From Nitrospinota bacterium (GTDB lineage Bacteria > JADFOP01 > DATKYB01): 20,863 bases of DNA. Position 1 is the first letter of the stretch; each line of letters opens with the position of its first letter. The stretch is from the NCBI GenBank assembly GCA_035528715.1, contig DATKYB010000136.1:1-20863 (forward strand), given 5' to 3'. Positions 15,356-20,863 of this stretch are shown here, piece by piece. Made by a program: the position numbers and the translations under genes. The notes under the pieces are model-generated. The model was not told the DNA's origin, searched no databases, and saw only the letters and a list, made by a program, of their open reading frames with translations.

Positions 15356-16255
15356 ATGGCAGACTTAGATAAATCAAATATACTATTTCGAAGAATTGTT
15401 GCTTTTAGTGTATGTTTTCTGGGAATTTTTTTAGGAGGAATTGGAGGATTTCTCGAATATCTAGGAACAACGGAATATAACAATTTTTCTTTGCTTGGAC
15501 AAAATTTTGAGTTCACAAATATAAGTTTTTCAGCTTTTTTTCTTAGTTCAACTAAGGAAGCGAACGCAATGACTGAAATAATAAAGAAATCGGGCACTAA
15601 GCTCAAAATACCACCTATAGACTCTTCTGTGACAACAAAAACAGAAACAGCAACGTTTGCTTTGGGGTGATTCTGGGGTCCTGATGCCCAGTTCGGGAGC
15701 ATTAAAGGTGTTGTTAGAATCCGTGTTGGATATTCGGGGGGAACGGAGAAGAATCCTGCCTATTATAGACTAGGTAATCACAGTGAGACGATCCAGATTG
15801 ACTATGATCCGACCAAGATCACATATGAAAAGCTTCTGGAAATTTTTTGGAAAAGCCACAATCCAAAACATACTTCTTGGTCACGACAATACATGACCGC
15901 AATTTTTTTTCACAACGAGGAGCAGAAAAGGTTAGCTCTGGAATCGAAAAATCGAGTGGCAGCCATGATAGAAGAGAAGATCTATACTAAAATTCTTCCC
16001 GCATCAGAATTTTATTTAGCCGAAGCATATCATCAGAAGTATTATTTACAGCAAAAAACTAATATTATGAAAGAATTTAAAGCGATGTATCCTAATGTTG
16101 ATGGGTTTATAGCTTCCACAGCTGCGGCACGCATAAACGGCTACCTCGCTGGTTATGGGATATTCGAAGAGCTCAAGGGAGAATTGAACGGTTTTGGCCT
16201 ATCACCAGAAGCAAATCAAGAGTTGCTGGATATCGTATCAAGATTACACCGCTAA
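15356..16255 (+). CDS. msrA: Selenocysteine-containing peptide-methionine (S)-S-oxide reductase MsrA with N-terminal membrane segment; TGA 15668-15670 read as Sec
   Basis: MsrA reduces the S-epimer of methionine sulfoxide in proteins. The frame from ATG 15356 meets TGA at codon 105, exactly where the MsrA motif GCFWG has its catalytic Cys: TATFALG-(TGA)-FWGPDAQFG. The same frame continues uninterrupted to TAA at 16255 through all MsrA blocks: GYSGG, HSETIQIDYDP, LLEIFWKSHNP, SRQYMTAIFFHNEEQ, PASEFYLAEAYHQKYY. The product is 299 residues with Sec105. A SECIS-like stem-loop follows the TGA. No Cys occurs after Sec105, so there is no resolving Cys (1-Sec type). Residues 14-36 are a hydrophobic helix after Arg-Arg, suggesting N-in/C-out anchoring; a linker follows. 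AGAGGT is 7 nt before ATG 15356. An internal ATG at 15569 (AAGGA 10 nt before) would give a soluble 228-residue form. A nonsense mutation is the alternative, but it is unlikely. Confidence 0.9.
15668..15670 (+). other. In-frame TGA recoded as selenocysteine (Sec105 of MsrA)
   Basis: The TGA replaces the catalytic Cys codon of the GCFWG motif. Flanking codons on both sides encode conserved MsrA sequence in one frame, with no indel. Confidence 0.88.
15682..15704 (+). promoter_or_regulatory. Candidate bacterial SECIS element
   Basis: Stem: U15682-A15704, G15683-U15703 (wobble), A15684-U15702, U15685-A15701, G15686-C15700, a 2-nt bulge (A15698, G15699), C15687-G15697, C15688-G15696, C15689-G15695. 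The apical loop is AGUUC (15690-15694). The loop begins 20 nt after the UGA and has G at its second position. Both fit the general bacterial SECIS rule of a loop about 16-37 nt downstream with a G in its first two positions. A competing stem CTGGG/CCCAG (15673-15677/15687-15691) lies too close to the UGA. Confidence 0.7.
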
Positions 16256-16319
16256 AAGAAAAATGGATGTCTTTTTTTGTTTTACGTTTTTGTAGCTTTT
16301 GAGACTCAATGGCCATTAC

Positions 16320-18434
16320 TTAGTTGCCGAAAAGTCTCCTTAGCTTTTTACCGACATCCTTGACGCCTTCTTTGACCCCTTCCGTGGTCTTCTCAATCAT
16401 TCCTTCTTTCTTCTTCGACTTTTCTGTTTCAGAGGATTTGACTCCTTTTTTTGCTGCCTCTATGGCTGCAACGCATGGGTTTTCGTCTCCCGAGCTTTTA
16501 CCGACAAGGGCTGCTGCAATACCAGCCGGACCAAACAAAGCTGATCCACCAACTGCTTTACCAAGAGCGATTGCAGCCTGCTCTGAATCAATAGCTAGAG
16601 AAGGCTCAGCTAATGTACCACCAAGCTTGAAAGGCTTTGCCAGCTCGGCAAGGCTCATTTTGAACTTGCCGACACCTTTGGCTTCAATACTTTCTTTGGG
16701 TATTGGCTTTAGCGAAATATCAAGCTTCTCAGTCTTCAGATTAACCTTTCCATTGCCGACCACTCCTATATATTTGGTGTCAAAGACCAGTGCAGTAGTA
16801 TCTGCAATTCCGTCCTTGATATCAAAGCGGCAGACAAAACAGTTAATTTCAGTAAAATCCTCTTTCTTTTTGAGGGGATTGAGCATCCGAATGATGCTAG
16901 AGGAGATGTCGCCGCCAAGCAGGCTGATATACTTGTTGTAAATCCGACCTTTATTCATCATTACAACTACTTTGCCATTGAGGCCTCCCATCATCGTTGC
17001 GATTGAGCTACCTCTACCATTAAGATCTACATCGATGTCAAGTTTTCCCTCAAGAACATTTGTAGCTTTTAGCTCTTTGAGCATGAGGCCGAAATCGAGC
17101 TGGTTAACCTTCAGCTCAGATTTCAATGCAGCAGCCTTTCCATCAGGCTGAAGGTCAAAACGGCCATCCATTGCACCGTTACCAATAATTGCCTTGAGCG
17201 GTTTCACCTTGAGGCGCCCATCCTTTAAAATTATGTTAGAGTTTAGATCGTTAAATGCCATTTGAGGCAAAAGTAGCTTTGTAACTTTGAGCTTTACGTC
17301 TGCATCAGCCTGTTTTAGTGCTTCAAGCGGTAAGGGATTATTCGGAAATAACTTTTTCCTCTTTGTCGCTTTTTTCTTAGCTTCTTTTTCTGTTTTGTTT
17401 CCACCTTCCAGTATGGACTGCAGATCCAGTTTTTGTGATGAGATTACCCCATTCAGACGAGGTCTAAGGCTTGCAAGGTTTATCACTACTGAACCGTCAA
17501 GATCGCTGTTTCCTAGCACGGCTTTAATATCAGAAATCTTATAGATTTTAGGTGCGGTATCAACAATAAGACCAGACATCTTAAATGGACCTTTCAGTGG
17601 TAGGGGCTTTCCAACAAGATTTCCTATGCTTGCTAGCTCCTTAACTTGGGTTTTGAAGCTGAGTTTAATACCGCGCTGTTCCAGGGGGTTCTTAATCGTA
17701 CCATCGACGTTAAGGCTAGCTCCGATAATCTCGGATGTAAAGTCAAGCAACCAATCTTTTTCTGGATTGGATAACGCTAATAGAGAACCGAATTTGCCCT
17801 TGACATTGAATGGCTCATTATTATATGCACCTTTTATATTTAGATTGATCGGAGTATCCATGCCTTTGGCTTTGGCAGTAAGGTTATCTAACATTGTTGA
17901 GTATGTTTTTCCGGATCTCCCATCTTTGAATATCAGGCGCCCCTTTTCAATCCTTACCTCTTCAAAAGAGAGCGGCGGAAGTTTTGTCTTAACATCGGCT
18001 GGCTTCTTTTCTTCAGTTTCTTTGGATTTCGCTTTTTTGGGAACTTCAAATTCGAAATTCCATCTACCTCTCTTATTGGTTTCAATCATAATATCAGGTT
18101 CGATTAAGACAAACCGCTTTACATTTATATTTCCAAAGATTAGAGGAAAAAGCGCCACCTGAACTTCAAAGCGCTTGATCCTAGCGAGTTCTGGACGTGA
18201 GCCCCATGGTGCATTCTGGAAGCTAACGTTTTCAACCACAAGCGCCGGTGTTAAACTAATTTTGAGATTAATATCACCTCCTAAAGTTAACCCCCGGCCA
18301 GTAGCATCCTTGGCTGCCTGAGCTATGTGTGGCTTGAGATTGTTATAGTCATAGCTTGATAGTATAACGTAAATTGTAATGATTAAGGCAGCAAATAGGA
18401 TGGCAGCTATTCCCAGAATCCATTTCCAACGCAT
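16320..18434 (-). CDS. AsmA-family protein
   Basis: A 704-residue AsmA-like protein. These are large inner-membrane-anchored periplasmic proteins related to bridge-like lipid-transfer proteins and involved in outer-membrane lipid homeostasis. An N-terminal signal anchor (WILGIAAILFAALIITIYVIL, residues ~4-24) is followed by the AsmA N-domain (KPHIAQAAKDATGRGLTLGG, then TPALVVENVSFQNAPWGS and similar). A long beta-rich region comes next, then the conserved C-terminal AsmA domain (about residues 470-620, with LLGGDISSSIIRMLNP and FDTKYIGVVGNGKVNL). The extreme C-terminus is Lys/Glu-rich and low in complexity. GGGGGAG precedes the ATG. It is the last gene after the SEC59-like and small membrane genes (63-nt gap) and converges with msrA. 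Confidence 0.9.
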   Translation of the reverse strand: MRWKWILGIAAILFAALIITIYVILSSYDYNNLKPHIAQAAKDATGRGLTLGGDINLKISLTPALVVENVSFQNAPWGSRPELARIKRFEVQVALFPLIFGNINVKRFVLIEPDIMIETNKRGRWNFEFEVPKKAKSKETEEKKPADVKTKLPPLSFEEVRIEKGRLIFKDGRSGKTYSTMLDNLTAKAKGMDTPINLNIKGAYNNEPFNVKGKFGSLLALSNPEKDWLLDFTSEIIGASLNVDGTIKNPLEQRGIKLSFKTQVKELASIGNLVGKPLPLKGPFKMSGLIVDTAPKIYKISDIKAVLGNSDLDGSVVINLASLRPRLNGVISSQKLDLQSILEGGNKTEKEAKKKATKRKKLFPNNPLPLEALKQADADVKLKVTKLLLPQMAFNDLNSNIILKDGRLKVKPLKAIIGNGAMDGRFDLQPDGKAAALKSELKVNQLDFGLMLKELKATNVLEGKLDIDVDLNGRGSSIATMMGGLNGKVVVMMNKGRIYNKYISLLGGDISSSIIRMLNPLKKKEDFTEINCFVCRFDIKDGIADTTALVFDTKYIGVVGNGKVNLKTEKLDISLKPIPKESIEAKGVGKFKMSLAELAKPFKLGGTLAEPSLAIDSEQAAIALGKAVGGSALFGPAGIAAALVGKSSGDENPCVAAIEAAKKGVKSSETEKSKKKEGMIEKTTEGVKEGVKDVGKKLRRLFGN

Positions 18435-18497
18435 TGTAGCTCCCCCTTTCTGTTTTTTTTTGGTTACTTTACTTATTACCTGAAATATTATAGCTAT

Positions 18498-18920
18498 TTA
18501 ATATATTTCATCAATCAATTTTAACCAGAGTGCCGCGGTAACTCCCCATATAGAATTAAAAAGAAGGACAAATATTGGGGTCATGCTACCTAATTCTAAA
18601 CCCAAAAGTCCCTTATTGGCCTTAAATGGAAATACAATAAAAAGCTGAACAATGGTAGGTCCCAGACCATAAAGAAGTCCGCGCAAAAAATATGATTGCG
18701 TAAGAAAAGGCATAAGAAACAAAATACCCCATAGGCCACCCCAGACAATTCTAGGATACAGCCAGAGAGGTGTTAAATGAGGAACAATTTTTACACCAAA
18801 GGCTGTGGTTATACCTATTGCTCCAAAAAGCCATACGGCTAAGCTGTTTGCAAGTCCTCCAAGACATCCTGCTGAAAATACAAGGGCCAGATTTTTAGAA
18901 AAATTCTTTAGAGAATTCAT
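18498..18920 (-). CDS. Small multi-pass membrane protein, function unknown
   Basis: A 140-residue hydrophobic protein with about four membrane helices: residues ~12-36 (Gly/Ala/Leu-rich, GCLGGLANSLAVWLFG), ~55-72 (IVWGGLWGILFLMPFL), ~82-98 and ~112-133. Distinct features are the FGVKIVPHLTPLWLYPRIVWGG stretch (in part) between the first two helices and few charged residues. I do not recognise a named family. A strong AAAGGAGG precedes the ATG. It lies 36 nt after the SEC59-like gene and 63 nt before the AsmA gene, so a role in envelope lipid handling is plausible but only inferred from context. Confidence 0.75.
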   Translation of the reverse strand: MNSLKNFSKNLALVFSAGCLGGLANSLAVWLFGAIGITTAFGVKIVPHLTPLWLYPRIVWGGLWGILFLMPFLTQSYFLRGLLYGLGPTIVQLFIVFPFKANKGLLGLELGSMTPIFVLLFNSIWGVTAALWLKLIDEIY

Positions 18921-18956
18921 TTTTATTTATCCTCCTTTACAAAAAGTTATATATTT

Positions 18957-19556
18957 TTAGTAGCTTATAAGAAGAGTTAATATTGCTCCTGATACAAGAG
19001 GTATGAGAAGATTATCATCTAATTTAAAGGGGACTAATTCTATAATTGTTGTAGTTAAAGACCCGAAAAAAGAAATCCAAAAATCAAAAAAGAGGCGAGA
19101 TACCAAAAAACATACTAGAAAACAGCTTAAGCTCCCTTCTACTGTCTTTCCGAGAACTTCTATCCTTCCAAACCTTTTTCCAATTACGGCAGCTAATGGG
19201 TCCCCTAGGCTTAAGAATAAAATTGCTACTGCGGAAACCTCTCTACTGAATAAAAAAATAGTTAAAAAAGAAGAAAACAAAAAATAGGTAGAACCACTGG
19301 GGTGATTTCGATCTTTCTCTAAGAGTATAGCTTGAAAACAATTAAAGAACTTCTTGTTTAATTCCTGGCTTCTTAGTCTCAAAATATCCAGCATAAGGAA
19401 ACCAATAAGGATTGGTGAAAGAAAGAGAAGCATCATCCATTTTTCTTTTAAAACGAAAAGATAGATGACAGCAATACTTCCACCAAATACATGCCATAAT
19501 CTTCTTAATGGCTTTATTGGCTCCTCTTGAATTTCTTGCTTCACTTTTAGCCGCAA
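18957..19556 (-). CDS. SEC59/VTE5-like CTP-dependent lipid kinase (dolichol/diacylglycerol/phytol kinase family)
   Basis: A 199-residue polytopic membrane protein. Motifs of the dolichol kinase/phosphatidate cytidylyltransferase-like superfamily are clear: LSLGDPLAAVIGKRFGRI (residues ~115-132), GKTVEGSL just after, and the C-terminal ELVPFKLDDNLLIPLVSG. In characterised members these form the CTP-binding and catalytic region that phosphorylates an isoprenoid or diacylglycerol alcohol; the substrate here is unknown. The N-terminus has RRLWHVFGG, often conserved in this group. The start is TTG at 19556 with GGGGAG about 5 nt upstream. It is first in an apparent operon with the small membrane protein and AsmA. 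A 9-bp dyad (19579-19601) lies just upstream. Confidence 0.82.
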   Translation of the reverse strand: MRLKVKQEIQEEPIKPLRRLWHVFGGSIAVIYLFVLKEKWMMLLFLSPILIGFLMLDILRLRSQELNKKFFNCFQAILLEKDRNHPSGSTYFLFSSFLTIFLFSREVSAVAILFLSLGDPLAAVIGKRFGRIEVLGKTVEGSLSCFLVCFLVSRLFFDFWISFFGSLTTTIIELVPFKLDDNLLIPLVSGAILTLLISY

Positions 19557-19578
19557 AAACTCCCCGTATTTTCAATAT

Positions 19579-19601
19579 ATTGTGATAAATCATATCACAA
19601 T
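19579..19601. promoter_or_regulatory. Perfect 9-bp dyad upstream of the lipid-kinase/AsmA operon
   Basis: ATTGTGATA, 5 nt, TATCACAAT: a perfect inverted repeat 23-45 nt before the TTG start, where the promoter or early leader should be. On the minus strand another TGTGATA lies about 11 nt upstream of it. The half-site looks CRP/FNR-like (TGTGA), but the 9-nt gap between TGTGA and TCACA is wrong for CRP (6), so the regulator is undefined. Confidence 0.45.
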
Positions 19602-19612
19602 TTTATCACAGG
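19593..19612. repeat. 20-nt motif shared with 13285-13304
   Basis: TATCACAATTTTATCACAGG here and TATCACAATTTTATCATAGG at 13285-13304 match at 19 of 20 positions. Both lie downstream (3') of a GYD gene, about 90 and 150 nt away respectively. Here it overlaps the right half of the 9-bp dyad. Confidence 0.6.
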
Positions 19613-19630
19613 ATAAAGTCATAGGTTTTA

Positions 19631-19652
19631 GAAAAAGCGAAAAAAAATCGCT
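19631..19652 (-). terminator. Probable intrinsic terminator of GYD gene 2
   Basis: On the minus strand AGCGA (19652-19648), a 7-nt T-rich loop and TCGCT (19640-19636) form a short stem followed by TTTTC. It lies about 50 nt after the GYD2 stop codon. The stem is short, so confidence is moderate. Confidence 0.45.
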
Positions 19653-19703
19653 CTTCCGAATGAAGCATATAAGTAAAGAGATAAAAATCACTGCCAAAAT
19701 GAG

Positions 19704-19988
19704 TTAGATCTCAGCAATCATCCTGTCGAATTCTTCGACTGTTATTGCAGGGGAGGTACAAAATGCTATACCTGTCATTCTATTCAAAGCTATAGAAGCC
19801 TTGATTACTTCCTTCTCGCTTGGGAAATCAACAATAAAAGCCAAATCGTATTCTCCTATTAGGACATACATCGAGTTTACTGCACCACCAAACTTCTTAA
19901 TAAGATCATTGCATTTCTCTGTTCGCTCAGCAGAAATTGACTTTACAGCCTCAGGAGAATATTTCCCTAACATAAAAAAAGTTGACAT
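19704..19988 (-). CDS. GYD-domain protein, copy 2
   Basis: A 94-residue GYD-family protein, paralogue of the one at 13455-13739 (65 of 94 residues identical, no gaps). The motif reads VLIGEYDLAFIVDFP, so the first Gly of the eponymous G-Y-D is Glu here. MSTFFMLGKYS and SPAITVEEFDRMI are conserved at the ends. The start is ATG 19988 with AAAGGAGG 8 nt upstream; the GTG at 19997 lies inside the ribosome-binding site. The 18 nt before the start are nearly identical to copy 1, so the duplication included the translation signal. No specific function is established for this family, and the neighbouring genes do not point to one. Confidence 0.88.
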   Translation of the reverse strand: MSTFFMLGKYSPEAVKSISAERTEKCNDLIKKFGGAVNSMYVLIGEYDLAFIVDFPSEKEVIKASIALNRMTGIAFCTSPAITVEEFDRMIAEI

Positions 19989-20040
19989 ACTCAACACCTC
20001 CTTTCTGTTTTAGTTAACCCAGTCTTGATACAAATTTTAA

Positions 20041-20271
20041 AAACATTTCTTAATAGAAATTATTTTATTAGATTTAATCTGCTTATTTCAGATTTTCTGT
20101 TTGGTTGAGGTGAAAAATCTCATTTAGTATATATAACCGTAAGAAGTGAAAGATAAAAAAATGAGCTAAATACAACGGGAAACCAAACTAAAAAACATCT
20201 GAAATTAACAAATGAATGTAGAATCAGTACTTAAATTTTTATAATCTTTTTATCAAAAAGGGATAATTTTG
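20041..20271 (-). other. Leader/promoter region of GYD gene 2
   Basis: The 283-nt gap before GYD gene 2 has a possible -35 TTGACA near 20271-20276 with a poor -10 (TAAAAA) 17 nt on. Two local stems follow: AATCTG/CAGATT near 20077-20094 and TTTCT/AGAAA near 20045-20060. The first resembles the CATCTGA/TCAGATG stem in the leader of copy 1. No open reading frame of note. Confidence 0.35.
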
Positions 20272-20637
20272 TCAATGTCTTAAGGTTCTTCGAAACACCC
20301 ATAAATAGATACCTAGATTGACAATTAATACAAAAAGACCCAGAATGATTTGCAAGCGTCGCGTAAGCATTGGGGGGTAGAGCAGAGGATAAATATAGTG
20401 TTCAATAAAGCCAGATTGGTAGCTGATCGCTTCCCCTCTTTCACGAAGCCAATTTTCAAGAGGTGTAAGTGGACATACCCCACCTGTAAATTCGATAAGC
20501 GCAGCCCACAGAAAAGCTGGTACATGTATCCACGCAAAGCGTTTCCATCTTAGTACTAAAAACCCACCCAGTACTGAGAAGAGAACAAAAATAAGATGCA
20601 CCACAACAACGAGGTTAGTGAGAATGTAATAAGCCAT
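20272..20637 (-). CDS. DUF2784 family membrane protein
   Basis: A 121-residue integral membrane protein of the DUF2784 family. Three or four hydrophobic helices are visible (residues ~4-30, ~37-52, ~93-115), with the family-specific segment between them: GGVCPLTPLENWLRERG, then SGFIEHYIYPLLYPP. Length and motif order are typical. The function of the family is unknown. AAGGG lies about 10 nt before the ATG. The stop codon (TGA) lies within a TTGACA-like string that could be part of the promoter of the downstream GYD gene 2, 283 nt away. Confidence 0.9.
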   Translation of the reverse strand: MAYYILTNLVVVVHLIFVLFSVLGGFLVLRWKRFAWIHVPAFLWAALIEFTGGVCPLTPLENWLRERGEAISYQSGFIEHYIYPLLYPPMLTRRLQIILGLFVLIVNLGIYLWVFRRTLRH

Positions 20638-20863
20638 TTTCTAATTTCCCTTTTTGACCCTAGCTGATTCTTTTGTTACTTTTTATTTCGCTTTTAATTT
20701 TACCCCAAATTAAACATTTAAAAAAAATTCTTTTTTATTAAAGACAAAGAATTCTCATAAATAGATATTTTCGGTTTTCGTATTATATCCTTTATATCTG
20801 TTTTATAATGATTTATTGTAATTTTTAGTTTATAATTAAGGAAAATAAAGCATGAAAGAAAAT
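20638..20863. other. AT-rich right-edge region with a possible gene start at 20852
   Basis: 226 nt without a complete gene. At 20852 ATGAAAGAAAAT runs off the window, with AAGGA about 10 nt upstream and a TATAAT at 20804-20809 (no good -35). This may be the start of a plus-strand gene, but only four codons are visible. Confidence 0.3.

Noticed and set aside
15356-15670. A stand-alone 104-aa hypothetical protein ending at TGA 15668
   Set aside because: Its last residues TATFALG are the start of the MsrA domain, and the next in-frame codons continue it. It is the N-terminal part of one selenoprotein gene.
15668-15670. msrA as a pseudogene with a nonsense mutation
   Set aside because: The TGA is exactly at the catalytic Cys codon, the remainder is intact, and a SECIS-like stem follows. 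It remains the main alternative if the genome lacks selenocysteine machinery.
15322-15702. 126-codon minus-strand frame opposite the 5' half of msrA
   Set aside because: It is antisense to conserved MsrA coding sequence, with no family resemblance.
15893-16255. A separate short MsrA-like gene starting at ATG 15893
   Set aside because: The ATG is internal to the MsrA domain, in the same frame as 15356, with conserved MsrA sequence continuing upstream to the TGA and beyond.
16307-16316. AATGGCCATT palindrome between msrA and AsmA as a terminator
   Set aside because: There is no loop, it is too short, and no U-tract adjoins it; taken as chance.
16324-18162. Long plus-strand frames (205, 85 and 178 codons) within the AsmA gene
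   Set aside because: They are antisense shadows of a clearly conserved minus-strand AsmA protein; their products are low-complexity Ser/Pro/Leu-rich.
19579-19601. Canonical CRP binding site
   Set aside because: The TGTGA/TCACA halves are 9 nt apart instead of 6, so I list it only as an undefined dyad.

Overview
The window is a low-GC bacterial chromosome segment of about 20.9 kb. A cell-division pair next to pheT, an AsmA-family protein and a DUF2784 protein suggest a Gram-negative (diderm) bacterium. RNase Y, YmdB and a RicT/PSP1 protein occur beside them. This mix and the gene orders pheT-zapB-zapA-(gap)-fthC-rny-ymdB and tmk-holB-ricT-metG-tatD fit Desulfobacterota- or Nitrospirota-like lineages or an uncultured relative. 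I cannot place it more precisely. No rRNA, tRNA, CRISPR array or transposase gene was seen.

Layout. Positions 1-5955 (+): 3' part of pheT, a ZapB-like coiled-coil protein, ZapA, a 570-nt gap rich in inverted repeats (the locus where 6S RNA often sits), 5-formyltetrahydrofolate cyclo-ligase, RNase Y and the YmdB phosphodiesterase. Positions 5956-12930 (-): a compact operon read from tmk through holB, ricT, metG and a TatD-radical SAM fusion to a PflA-like radical SAM protein. It meets ymdB stop codon to stop codon. Positions 12931-15355: a mostly non-coding stretch, a small GYD-domain gene and a radical SAM protein with a Cys-rich C-terminus, both with good sigma70-type promoters. Positions 15356-16255 (+): msrA. 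Positions 16320-19556 (-): a likely envelope operon of a SEC59/CTP-dependent lipid kinase-like protein, a small membrane protein and an AsmA-family protein. Positions 19704-20637 (-): a second GYD gene, a 69 % identical paralogue of the first, and a DUF2784 membrane protein. A possible next gene starts at the right edge.

The main discovery is msrA. The catalytic cysteine codon of the GCFWG motif is an in-frame TGA (15668-15670), and the MsrA reading frame continues intact to 16255. A stem-loop with the geometry of a bacterial SECIS follows directly. I read this as a selenocysteine-containing methionine sulfoxide reductase. It has no other cysteine in its catalytic domain and carries an unusual N-terminal membrane segment. 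A conventional gene caller would split it into a 104-aa 'hypothetical protein' and a truncated C-terminal fragment.

Secondary points are the duplicated GYD cassettes with matching leaders and a shared 20-nt flanking motif, a 9-bp dyad over the promoter/leader region of the lipid-kinase operon, and the nested inverted repeats between zapA and fthC.
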